From Pedobacter alluvionis (GTDB taxonomy: Bacteria; Bacteroidota; Bacteroidia; Sphingobacteriales; Sphingobacteriaceae): DNA of 64,000 bases. The notes below the pieces were generated by a model. It did not search any database. It saw nothing but the letters and a program-made list of their open reading frames with translations, and was not told the origin of the DNA. Location of the stretch: contig NZ_RCCK01000011.1 in assembly GCF_003664035.1 (NCBI RefSeq), positions 248,001-312,000 of the forward strand, read 5' to 3'. Every line of letters starts with the position of its first letter. The stretch's first letter is position 1. Shown here in pieces: positions 17,501-24,451 of this stretch. The position numbers and the translations under genes are program-made.

Positions 17501-18014
17501 GCAGCGAAATCTTGTATTTACCATTAATATCTGTCATGGTTGATTGTTTGGTACCCTTCACATTAACGGCTACCCCGGGAAGTGTTACTCCCTTTTCATC
17601 ACTCACAGTACCAGAAATCTCTATATCCCGAACGGAGATAGTTGTAAATGGCGAATAGCTATTCTTTTTAAGAATAATTGTTTTTTTGATGATTTTGAAA
17701 TCGAGGTTGGTATTTTTCAACACTACGCCCATTACCTGCTCAATAGGCATGTCGGTTACGTTAAGGTTTATTTTATACTTATCATCTATATCAGCACGTC
17801 TGAAAAGCAAGTGGTAACCACTCTGTTTTTCGATTTGCTTTAAGATGGAAATGATGTCAGAATTATTCTGTTTAAGCGTTAGATTCTGACTGAAGCTGCT
17901 AGCGCTAACCTGCATAAGGGTAAGCGTAAAAAAAAGCACTACGAGTCTCATTGTTAACAAGATTTGGTAAGAATCACGGCGCAATACCTGCCTGATCCTA
18001 AAAAATAAATTCAT
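14541..18014 (-). CDS. SusC/RagA TonB-linked outer-membrane transporter with STN domain
   Basis: 1157 residues. After a signal region comes an STN (secretin/TonB short N-terminal) domain (about 45-115), then a carboxypeptidase-regulatory-like Ig domain (about 128-208), the plug starting at VVVIGYGDQKRTDLNG with LYVIDGVPI and ATAIYGNRASNGVIIITTKRG, and the beta-barrel to the C-terminal Phe. STN domains relay substrate binding to a FecR anti-sigma factor, and fecR and an ECF sigma gene precede it, so the receptor probably switches on its own locus. The first ATG at 18014 is kept; one at M22 would also give a signal peptide. A plus-strand hairpin in the gap to fecR suggests an antisense RNA. Confidence 0.94.
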   Translation of the reverse strand: MNLFFRIRQVLRRDSYQILLTMRLVVLFFTLTLMQVSASSFSQNLTLKQNNSDIISILKQIEKQSGYHLLFRRADIDDKYKINLNVTDMPIEQVMGVVLKNTNLDFKIIKKTIILKKNSYSPFTTISVRDIEISGTVSDEKGVTLPGVAVNVKGTKQSTMTDINGKYKISLPAGSTTLVFSFVGMESQEISPGNSRVLNVVLKAQTTSLSDVVVIGYGDQKRTDLNGSISSVKAADIANVPQVSIDQMLQGRASGLTITQNSGAPGSNTSVRVRGVTSLSGSNEPLYVIDGVPISGDAGNQSTSGRSPLQASSSNANSQTTVSPLSLINPNDIESIDVLKDASATAIYGNRASNGVIIITTKRGRNGNSSINYDGYYGFQRVARYLDVMNLRQYAALQNSLGDIYGTGRRVEFADPSVLGEGTNWQKEIFTTAPQQSHQVAVSGGKEGLNYYISGGYLGQDGTVIGSDFRRYSLRINADAQVKEWFKLGITLTGSRSAENVVTSDNNGVIYNALLQAPDLAVTNLDGSYTGPSVFDPLAAAAALNPVAQAQQIKNKLNRSNINTNIYNEIKFIKSLSLRSELGGDFNFSDNNVFTPSYSWGRFTNPTASLKERYQQSTFLIWKEYFNYNQTFGQKHNISAILGYEVQQSNWRGIEGTRQGFYSNDVQSLNLGQAITATNDEYIGTQRQESIYARAIYTYNSRYNLTSTIRRDKTSKFAEGSQSGYFPSFAASWKLSEEPFMQGINKVVSGLKIRLGYGQVGNQDVPNYLYSSLLRSSQTGLGTGFLAGRIDNKLLKWQTSIQYNAGVDMRFLNGKISTSIDVYKKTSKDFLFQLTLPAYLVGGPDYLGGINPPYVNLGKIENVGFDLSINSHNIDNTNFKWNTSVVLSHYNNEVKELGNGLTELFGTVTNAYLQSPVTRTVVGGSVGEFYGYKVKGIFKTAAQLQSAPVQFGRTIANNSSSTWLGDVQYEDVNGDGVINEKDRTAIGNPNPKFTYGITNTFSYKAFDFTLFLNGSYGSKIMNLLNNTMGNLAAVYQNQYAAYSDFWSPQNPDSNIPAPKIGIDNPNLFVSDRYVESGSFLRIQNVSLGYRVPASWIRKYKFSNLKVYSSVQNLYTFTKYKGYDPEIGAMNQSAILNNIDLGRYPIARTITFGINAQF

Positions 18015-18021
18015 ATCTTTA

Positions 18022-18113
18022 TGGAGTTTTGGTTAAATTATAATGTTGTCTAAATCGGATTGTAAGTAACCTTTACAATAACCGGATGTGCTGCGAACAC
18101 TATCCGGTTTTTT
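18022..18113 (+). ncRNA. Candidate antisense RNA opposite the susC leader (locus 1)
   Basis: Only the 3' end is supported directly: AACCGGAT (18080-18087) pairs with ATCCGGTT (18102-18109), GTG pairs with CAC inside, and the T-tract runs 18108-18113 on the plus strand. No plus-strand gene ends here. A weak -7-like box TATCTTTA (18014-18021) at the susC start codon sets the proposed 5' end. The hairpin closely resembles one at the same place in the second cassette (45966-45998). The rest of the 202-bp fecR-susC gap must contain the susC promoter. Confidence 0.4.
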
Positions 18114-18216
18114 CTTAAAAAGCATGGTTACGCCTTTACATTATACAGTGTTGTAGTAGTTTCTCATGTTTGAATATTTATTTGGTTAAAATCTATTTTC
18201 TGCCGATTAAATCTCT

Positions 18217-19380
18217 TTAATCGATTATAGTTAGCACGCGTCCGTTCAATTCATATTTTAATCCTGTGAATTGAAGCATATTTAACAACTCTGAAAGTTC
18301 TACATCTTTAGATATTGTTCCCGTATAAGATATTTTGGAAGGTGTTCCTCTAAATACAACCTGAATATCATACCATCGAACCAACTGCCTGGCAATTTCT
18401 TTGATCTCCATATCCTTAAAGATGAAAAGATCGTTTCTCCAGGCCATTACAGCTTCCAGATCGCAATTGTTATTCACGTTTATGCCAAAGGGATTTACCA
18501 GGGCTTGTTGTCCGGGCTTCAACAGCTGTGAAAATTTACCAGATGATAAATGGATGCTGCCTTCAATTAACGTTGTTTTCTGCCCGGCCTCATCGCCATA
18601 AGCCATTACGTTAAAATGAGTACCCAGTACCCTAATTTCTGTTCCACCCGATTGTACCTTAAACGGTTGTTTGGGATTCTTAGCTACTTCGAAATATACT
18701 TCGCCTGTCATCTGTACAACCCTTTCAGCGCCAGTAAAAGCAGTTGGGAACCGTAAGCTTGATTTCGCGTTTAACCAGGCTTTACTTCCATCAGGCAAAA
18801 CCACACTATATTTCCCACCAAGCGGCGTAGCAATCTTATTAAAGCTTATTTTTGAAGATGCAGATCCGGTATGCATTTTATAGCTGAGTTCGCCTTCAGC
18901 TGTTTTTACAACACTAACATTTTGCTGGTCGGCCAGTGCACCTATTTTGGCTTCGGTTAATACCACTGATGATCCATCGTCTAATGTCAAAACCGCCCTA
19001 TTGCCACCTGGTTTTATATGAATGGATTGATGTAATTTCGCAGTTTGATTTTGCAGGTGCAGCTGCGAACTATATCTCCAGGTCAGCACCGCACCCAGAA
19101 CCACAACAAGTGATGCCGCCGCCCAAAATACTGTATTAATACGTATTGATTTTTTAGGAACTGATATGATCTTTTGCTGACTTTTAGCTTCGATATTGAG
19201 CAGAATGCGTTCAAAAATTTTATCTTCCACGAACTTACGCTGATCATCAGAAAGGCCTGCAAGATCTTCAGGCACCTCATCCATACTATCAAACCATTGA
19301 TCTACTTCTTTTATCTCACTAACAGTACAATCACCAGAAAGATATTTTTTAAGTAGGGAAACGGCTATTGATCTGCCCAT
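18217..19380 (-). CDS. FecR-family anti-sigma factor
   Basis: 387 residues. A cytoplasmic N-terminal sigma-binding region (about 1-78) precedes one membrane helix (80-100, VFWAAASLVVVLGAVLTW). The periplasmic FecR domain shows TPLGGKYSVVLPDGSKAWLN and GEVYFEVAKNPKQPFKVQ, and the C-terminal DUF4974 domain ends LKYELNGRVLTII. It holds the ECF sigma factor encoded just upstream until the STN domain of the SusC receptor signals. Gene order sigma-fecR-susC is the standard cis arrangement. Confidence 0.93.
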   Translation of the reverse strand: MGRSIAVSLLKKYLSGDCTVSEIKEVDQWFDSMDEVPEDLAGLSDDQRKFVEDKIFERILLNIEAKSQQKIISVPKKSIRINTVFWAAASLVVVLGAVLTWRYSSQLHLQNQTAKLHQSIHIKPGGNRAVLTLDDGSSVVLTEAKIGALADQQNVSVVKTAEGELSYKMHTGSASSKISFNKIATPLGGKYSVVLPDGSKAWLNAKSSLRFPTAFTGAERVVQMTGEVYFEVAKNPKQPFKVQSGGTEIRVLGTHFNVMAYGDEAGQKTTLIEGSIHLSSGKFSQLLKPGQQALVNPFGINVNNNCDLEAVMAWRNDLFIFKDMEIKEIARQLVRWYDIQVVFRGTPSKISYTGTISKDVELSELLNMLQFTGLKYELNGRVLTIID

Positions 19381-19495
19381 GTTGATACGTAGTTATATTT
19401 GGTTCGTTAATAGTATAGTCGGATAGCCTGCCCCTAGCCCCCAAAAAAAAATAAAAAAAATTTAAAATGCATCCCTGATGTACGGGCGACTGTAT

Positions 19496-20080
19496 TTAAC
19501 GGAGTAACCAGGCAAAACCAGAAGCAATCAAAATCACCTTATAATGTACCCTAAAGTGCTTTAAGGCATTGGTAATATGGTTTTCAACAGTCTTTTCAGA
19601 CAGTCCCAGTAATTCGGCAATTTCCTTATTAGATTTATGCTCCTTCCTGCTGAGTTCAAACACCTTTCTGCATTTTGCAGGTAACTTCGAAATCACTCCG
19701 TTGATTCCGTTTTCCAACTCTTTTATAAATATGGTTTCTTCGGTGGTATTCGTAGCCTCCTGATAACTAAATGAAAGCAGTTCGAGGTAATTGTTCCGGG
19801 TAGCCTCCTTAGCCAGATAATCAATAATTGAATAGCGGATAGCCGAATGGAGATAAGCCTTTAAAGACCCTGTGATTTTTATTTTTTCCCGATTGATCCA
19901 GAATGTTGTGAAGAAATTCTGGATAATCTCTTCTGCAGCTTCTTTAGACCTTAATCTTTTATTGGTAATTAAATATAATTCATACCAATACTTAGTATAA
20001 ATTTTCTTGAAAGCAACCACTTCGTTCTCCCTCAACATTACGATCAGTTCTTCATCAGTATGATTATGTTGGTTGCTCAT
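19496..20080 (-). CDS. ECF RNA polymerase sigma factor
   Basis: 194 residues from the ATG at 20080; an upstream in-frame ATG at 20125 would add a hydrophobic, non-homologous tail. Region 2 is visible as VAFKKIYTKYWYELYLITNKRL and AEEIIQNFFTTFW, region 4 as LPAKCRKVFELSRKEHKSNKEIAELLGLSEKTVENHITNAL with a helix-turn-helix. This is the Bacteroidetes FecI-like ECF type that pairs with FecR. It should drive the susC promoter when released. An extra hydrophobic C-terminal tail (VILIASGFAWLLR) is typical of this group. Confidence 0.93.
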   Translation of the reverse strand: MSNQHNHTDEELIVMLRENEVVAFKKIYTKYWYELYLITNKRLRSKEAAEEIIQNFFTTFWINREKIKITGSLKAYLHSAIRYSIIDYLAKEATRNNYLELLSFSYQEATNTTEETIFIKELENGINGVISKLPAKCRKVFELSRKEHKSNKEIAELLGLSEKTVENHITNALKHFRVHYKVILIASGFAWLLR

Positions 20081-20110
20081 AGCCAGTAAAATTATAAAAA
20101 AAATTGAATC

Positions 20111-20118
20111 CAAAACTA
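20111..20118 (-). promoter_or_regulatory. -7 box for the ECF sigma gene (locus 1)
   Basis: CAAAACTA on the plus strand reads TAGTTTTG on the minus strand, an exact TAnnTTTG housekeeping -7 box of Bacteroidetes, about 30 bases before the chosen ATG. No clear -33 TTTG partner. It supports the short start. Confidence 0.45.
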
Positions 20119-20296
20119 CGAACATAAAGCCAGACCTGGCGATATATTAAAATGCTGATATTTATGGCATTTTGCTTTGATGATTCTAAAAATCTAATCT
20201 ATAATTCTGATGCTAAAAAAAATGGAGGCTGTGTTATAAATATAGAATTTTAATCCTGAGAACCACGTTTGTCTCAGCATAGCTAAATCTGTCCTG

Positions 20297-20338
20297 ATAG
20301 ATCTCTCCATTTCGCTGCGCTACAGGAGATGACGATCA
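20297..20338. repeat. Family-A palindromic element, half copy
   Basis: AGATCTCTCCATTTCGCTGCG followed by GGAGATGACGATCA, the inverse orientation of the copies at 11541-11731, without the second arm. Confidence 0.55.
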
Positions 20339-20368
20339 TTTTATAGACTGGATGGAATTCCAGACTCT

Positions 20369-20456
20369 GTCAATTATTCGTGGTGTCAGATGTTTCCATC
20401 TGACAATGGGATAATTCTCCCGCAATTTGTACTGCTGGAGAACTTAACGTTATGGA
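20369..20456. repeat. Family-C repeat, copy 1
   Basis: Contains a perfect hairpin TGTCAGATG-TTTC-CATCTGACA preceded by ATTATTCGTGG, and a second conserved block GGAGAACTTAACGTT. The same two blocks recur at 29300-29383 with the same spacing, so this is a defined element of about 85 bp and not chance. Confidence 0.7.
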
Positions 20457-20518
20457 TATCCTTGAGAAATCGTCAATTGCGAGAATACTTTTCAGCAGAA
20501 AGTCTGCCCTGATTTCAG

Positions 20519-20586
20519 GAAGCAATCTTTAGCACAAGGATCGCTAGCATGAAAGATTGCTTCGTCGTTCCTCCTCGCAATGACGA
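20519..20586. repeat. Family-B palindromic repeat, copy 2
   Basis: GCAATCTTT and AAAGATTGC arms around GGATCGCTAGC, followed by TTCGTCGTTCC and CTCGCAATGACGAA. Matches the copy at 3358-3453. Confidence 0.6.
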
Positions 20587-20616
20587 AATTTATTAGGTAT
20601 CTGACACTGGCGCTAA

Positions 20617-21789
20617 TTAAAATTTAGGATCAAAATTAAAGTAGATTGGATTGGATAGCGCCACCATTTTTTCGCTTAACCCGGCAGACTTTGGTACTTG
20701 TGGGTAATCAGTATTTTTACCTTCTAGTGTAACACGGTAATAGGTGCGACCCTTTAAATCTGGTGTATCGGTAAACTGAAAAGCAGGAACTTCACCGCTA
20801 ACCTGAAAGCTGTTCAGCTTTGCTCCATTCTTGATTACAGTAACAGTATATTGCTCTTTAGGTAATTTATTGCCAATCAATTGCACCTGAAACTTTATAG
20901 GTTTACCCTTTGAAACCGCATTATCGCCCATCATCATTTCAAACTTACCATTGCCTTTATAATCAGCATAAAACTCAACTCTTGGCGCGAAAGGATTGGA
21001 ACTTACAGCAGCTTTTCCATGATCTAAAGCATCTATAATTGCTGTAAGGCTACGTTGTTTTGCAAAAACCCAGGTTGTTGGTGTACCTACATAATTAAAT
21101 TCCGCCTGATATGTATTTGCACTAGGTTTTTCAGTTGCAGTAGGCACACCATGATGGGTATCGCTTCCACCTCTGCCTGTCATCATCCTGCCCGAAGAAA
21201 GCATGTCATCCCAAATCATTATTGCATTGGCATTCTTAGGCCAAACAGCCGAATTCCAAACCTCGATAGATTTAACCAAATCGTAAGAAAAGCCAAAATT
21301 ATCTTTTCCACTGGGATGATTTGCCGACAAATGGATCCCTAATGATTTCTTCACTTTTTCAATATTGATGTCCCGGGCATCCCTGATATCATACAATCTC
21401 TTATGGTCATACGGCTTATCAGAAAACACATTCCCATGTCCCCTGGTTGTTGTCCATTCGGCACCATAAAGCAAAAGCAATGTATCTGATTTAAATTCCG
21501 GATCGGCCCAGGTATGGTGCGCAACATCGCCATTAACATGATTATCATGGTCGGTTATGGCCAGATAATCCATACCAACTGACTTTGAAAAATTAATAAT
21601 TTTCGCTATCGAATTGTTAGATGATTCTGTACTATGCCTCGAATGCACATGCAAATCGCCCTTTAACCAAACTCCGGATGTGTTTATTATTGCCGGAGGA
21701 TTAGCAGTTTCCTGTGCCTGGAGATAGCCAGCATTGAGCGTTAAAATAAGGCAAATTAAAAAACGAAAATATTTTGATTGAATAGTCAT
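20617..21789 (-). CDS. Exported PHP-domain phosphoesterase (CehA/McbA-like)
   Basis: 390 residues from the ATG at 21789, which gives a signal peptide (MTIQSKYFRFLICLILTLNA, cut after LQA); the frame is open to 21837. The metallohydrolase core shows PHP motifs: GDLHVHSRHS (His 47 and 49), AITDHDNH (Asp 80, His 81), YGAEWTT, SANHPSG and GGSDTHHG. Such enzymes use a di- or trimetal centre to hydrolyse phosphoesters; the CehA/McbA branch includes secreted members. A C-terminal Ig-like domain (about 280-385) follows. It is the last gene of the SusCD/PI-PLC/alkaline phosphatase cluster, separated from it by 176 bases containing a palindromic repeat, so it may have its own promoter. The substrate is unknown. 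Confidence 0.82.
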   Translation of the reverse strand: MTIQSKYFRFLICLILTLNAGYLQAQETANPPAIINTSGVWLKGDLHVHSRHSTESSNNSIAKIINFSKSVGMDYLAITDHDNHVNGDVAHHTWADPEFKSDTLLLLYGAEWTTTRGHGNVFSDKPYDHKRLYDIRDARDINIEKVKKSLGIHLSANHPSGKDNFGFSYDLVKSIEVWNSAVWPKNANAIMIWDDMLSSGRMMTGRGGSDTHHGVPTATEKPSANTYQAEFNYVGTPTTWVFAKQRSLTAIIDALDHGKAAVSSNPFAPRVEFYADYKGNGKFEMMMGDNAVSKGKPIKFQVQLIGNKLPKEQYTVTVIKNGAKLNSFQVSGEVPAFQFTDTPDLKGRTYYRVTLEGKNTDYPQVPKSAGLSEKMVALSNPIYFNFDPKF

Positions 21790-21851
21790 AATGTGCTTTA
21801 AAGATAGAATTAAAAAAGAGGCTGTATCATAAATCAACTGGTTTTAGTTTT

Positions 21852-21918
21852 GTCACGTTGAGCCCGTCGAAACGCGTTAAACAATTTTTTTAAAGTCCTT
21901 CGACAGGCTCAGGATGAC
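21852..21918. repeat. Palindromic repeat (GTCGAA / TTCGAC type)
   Basis: GTCACGTTGAGCCCGTCGAA (21852-21871) and TTCGACAGGCTCAGGATGAC (21899-21918) are imperfect inverted arms around an AT-rich loop. This is a common REP-like hairpin in the phylum. It may terminate the transcript of the alkaline phosphatase gene. Confidence 0.6.
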
Positions 21919-21965
21919 ATTTCGTATTTAGGAGACAGCCTCCTGATTATTTGTTTGCCGTGTGA

Positions 21966-23369
21966 TTAAGCTTTTACTAAAAATGCTTCAGGCATTTCTG
22001 CAGCTTTAAGCATGAAATTATGCAGCTCGTAATTTTTAACAAAAGGTTTTAAATTTTCAGATCCCGGACCAAACATCGTTAGCTCAACATAATCTCCGGT
22101 ATGGTTCATACCCGCCCATTGGACATCGGTGTATTTGCCTAAAATTTTGCCATACTCGTAAAACGGCAGGTTTGATTCGTTGTAAAGCTGCCCCGGAACA
22201 ATATCCTTAAAGTGCACCAATAAAGATTTAACATCTTCTGATTTCATTTCAAAACCTTGATTTTCTTTGATCAGATCAATTATTTTTTGTTCGCTAAATG
22301 ATTGATTAAGCTGAGCCAAAAGCCAGGTATTACTGCGTTTGAAGTTTTGCAGGCTATCGAACTTTTTGTTGGCTTCATCAGCATAAAATAAACCAGGGTT
22401 CGAATTGCCATGATCTGTGGTGATGATCACTAAGGTTTCACCATCTTTTTCGGCAAATTCTATTACTTTTCCAACAGCTTCATCAAAAGCAAGCTGATCG
22501 AAAATTAAACCGCTCAAATCATTTGAATGTGCAGCCCAATCCACTTTACCACCTTCAACCTGTAATGCAAAACCATCTTTATGGTCTTTCATCAGTTCGA
22601 TTGCTTTCATGGTCATCTCTGCCAGTGTTGGTGTCGATTTTATGAGTTCCTGGTCGTGCAAACGGTCGACCTCGTAAGGCATGCCATCTTCTGCAAACAA
22701 GCCCAATACAGGTTTTGATTTATCCAGGGCTAACATTTCCGTTCTGTTTTCAGCAACTTTATAACCCTGCGTTAAATATTTAGGAATCAGGTTTCCGCCT
22801 GCCCTTTTTTCCCCGAAATATTTATGCCCGCCACCCATCATCACATCGAATTTCAGGCCTAAATACATTTCTGCAATAATATCCTGCCCGCCGCGGTTAT
22901 CAATATTTACACAAAAACCTGCAGGAGTTGCATGCGTAATCGGCACAGTGGTTACACAACCTACCTTTTTACCTTTTTCTTTAAACTTTTGAAGAATCGG
23001 CTGAGGCTTTTCTCCTTTCATGCCAACGTTTAGTGATCCGTTTCTAACACGCATGCCTCCACCCCAGGATGAACTTGCCGCAGCAGAATCGGTAACCAAA
23101 GAACTCGCAGAAGCGGTATCCATTAGTGCTCTTACGGCCTTATTATCTCTATAAAGTCCCAACCACTTACTGCTTTTGCCAAATATGCGGTTGGAATAGA
23201 TATCTGCCATATTCAACGTTCCGATACTCATCCCATCACTCACCATCATAATGATGTTTTTCGCCTTTTTACGCCCAACTACCGGCGAAGCTATTACATC
23301 TTTCATACCCACAAAAGGCAAACCTAAACCGGTTAATAAACCTCCTTTTAATAACGATCTTCTGTTCAT
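21966..23369 (-). CDS. Tat-exported alkaline phosphatase (PhoA superfamily)
   Basis: 467 residues from the ATG at 23369. The open frame extends to 23555 but overlaps the upstream gene; the short start puts MNRRSLLKGGLLTGLGLP, a twin-arginine signal, at the N-terminus and leaves a seven-base gap. Active-site landmarks: metal ligand D45 in MMVSDGMS, nucleophile S95 in VTDSAAASSSWGGG, VDWAAHSNDL, ITTDHGNSNPG and the late MNHTGDYVEL His. It hydrolyses phosphomonoesters in the periplasm, taking phosphate from products of the PI-PLC encoded next to it. The Tat route suits folding with metals in the cytoplasm. Confidence 0.92.
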   Translation of the reverse strand: MNRRSLLKGGLLTGLGLPFVGMKDVIASPVVGRKKAKNIIMMVSDGMSIGTLNMADIYSNRIFGKSSKWLGLYRDNKAVRALMDTASASSLVTDSAAASSSWGGGMRVRNGSLNVGMKGEKPQPILQKFKEKGKKVGCVTTVPITHATPAGFCVNIDNRGGQDIIAEMYLGLKFDVMMGGGHKYFGEKRAGGNLIPKYLTQGYKVAENRTEMLALDKSKPVLGLFAEDGMPYEVDRLHDQELIKSTPTLAEMTMKAIELMKDHKDGFALQVEGGKVDWAAHSNDLSGLIFDQLAFDEAVGKVIEFAEKDGETLVIITTDHGNSNPGLFYADEANKKFDSLQNFKRSNTWLLAQLNQSFSEQKIIDLIKENQGFEMKSEDVKSLLVHFKDIVPGQLYNESNLPFYEYGKILGKYTDVQWAGMNHTGDYVELTMFGPGSENLKPFVKNYELHNFMLKAAEMPEAFLVKA

Positions 23370-23376
23370 ATCTAAC

Positions 23377-24441
23377 TTACTTTTTAAATAAAGGGTTCGC
23401 TCTAAAGTATTTTCCATCAGCAAAACTGATGGCATAATCTGATTTAAAGTGCGTACTCTTTTTGTAATAATCTGTTGTAATAATCTGAGCGCCAGATTTA
23501 CAGGCAGCTTCGAAATCGCTCCAATCGTTTTTTCTGGCTTCCTTGGTATCTGCATCTGCCCTTGTTCTGATGAGGTAACCTTTCTTTACCAATTCAGGAA
23601 TTTGCTCATCTTTAGGATTATTTCGAATCATAAAGCCCGCCTCAGGCGTTCCCGGTTCTGCATTTGCAAATAATACACGGCCTTTAAGTGAAGGATGACC
23701 TTGAATGTAGGTAGTGCGTTTTCTGTCTTTTGCATCCAGAACGAAAAGGAATTTACCTTTCGCCTGACTAAGCTTCGGCCAGTTTTTGGCCAGCACAGCC
23801 TCTTCCAAAGTTTTATACTTGCCTCTCACATCATCCGGACTTAAAATATGCTCTTTCCCTAAATTTTGAATAATCACAGCATCCAGTTCATCAAAAGTTT
23901 TACTTGTAAAAGCCTCAGGTTGCGTAAATCCTTTACGCTTTATCGAGTCATCTTTAGCTTCTAAAGTGATAAAAACCGGTGTGTGGTTTGGATTAGCATC
24001 CGACCATTTCTTTAATTGCTGTAATGCAATCACAAAAGTTAGTGCCGACGACCTGAAATCTAAATCCGGAACATGGAATACCTTGAATCCGGGTTTATTC
24101 ATTTCACCGTCTTTATCGAATGCAGGTTGCCCCTTTACCTGTTCAAAACCTCTGGGATGGGCATATTTACCACCTTTCTCATCAGCGTAAACATCAATTT
24201 CGAGATTTCTTAAACCCATATCCAATTGCTCGGGCATAGGGATATGTTCATAATCCAGACTGTTGGCAGCTGCCGAATCCTGTGATTTTATAACATTGAA
24301 CAGCGCGGGATTAATGGCCTGCTTATAACTATTATGCGAGCCGATAACCTGTATTTGATTTATCGGTAAATCTTCCTTTTTAGTAACTAAGGCGATTGCA
24401 GGTAGCACCAGCAATAAACCAAAACAGGTAATCAGTCTCAT
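23377..24441 (-). CDS. Exported calcium-dependent PI-specific phospholipase C-like enzyme
   Basis: 354 residues with an N-terminal signal segment (LITCFGLLLVLPAIALV). The TIM-barrel phosphodiesterase core begins IQVIGSHNSYKQ, containing the first catalytic His (H36). Metal ligands follow in LRNLEIDVYAD, the second His is H123 in KVFHVPDLDF, and FITLEAKDD supplies another acidic ligand. This matches the Ca2+-dependent PI-PLC family found in bacteria. It would cleave phosphatidylinositol or related glycerophosphodiesters to inositol phosphates. It lies 10 bases after susD and 7 before the alkaline phosphatase, so cleavage and dephosphorylation are coupled in one operon. Confidence 0.82.
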   Translation of the reverse strand: MRLITCFGLLLVLPAIALVTKKEDLPINQIQVIGSHNSYKQAINPALFNVIKSQDSAAANSLDYEHIPMPEQLDMGLRNLEIDVYADEKGGKYAHPRGFEQVKGQPAFDKDGEMNKPGFKVFHVPDLDFRSSALTFVIALQQLKKWSDANPNHTPVFITLEAKDDSIKRKGFTQPEAFTSKTFDELDAVIIQNLGKEHILSPDDVRGKYKTLEEAVLAKNWPKLSQAKGKFLFVLDAKDRKRTTYIQGHPSLKGRVLFANAEPGTPEAGFMIRNNPKDEQIPELVKKGYLIRTRADADTKEARKNDWSDFEAACKSGAQIITTDYYKKSTHFKSDYAISFADGKYFRANPLFKK

Positions 24442-24451
24442 ATTTTTAATT

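Larger units (their letters stand above)
20126..20616. other. Intergenic repeat cluster, 490 bp
   Basis: Non-coding gap that carries three unrelated repeat elements in a row: family A (20297-20338), family C (20369-20456) and family B (20519-20586). No ORF. It separates the GH9 locus from the phosphoester locus and looks like a repeated insertion target. Confidence 0.6.

Noticed and set aside
21966..23555. Longer start for alkaline phosphatase
   Set aside because: The extra 62 residues overlap the phospholipase gene and would hide the twin-arginine signal; start at 23369 used.
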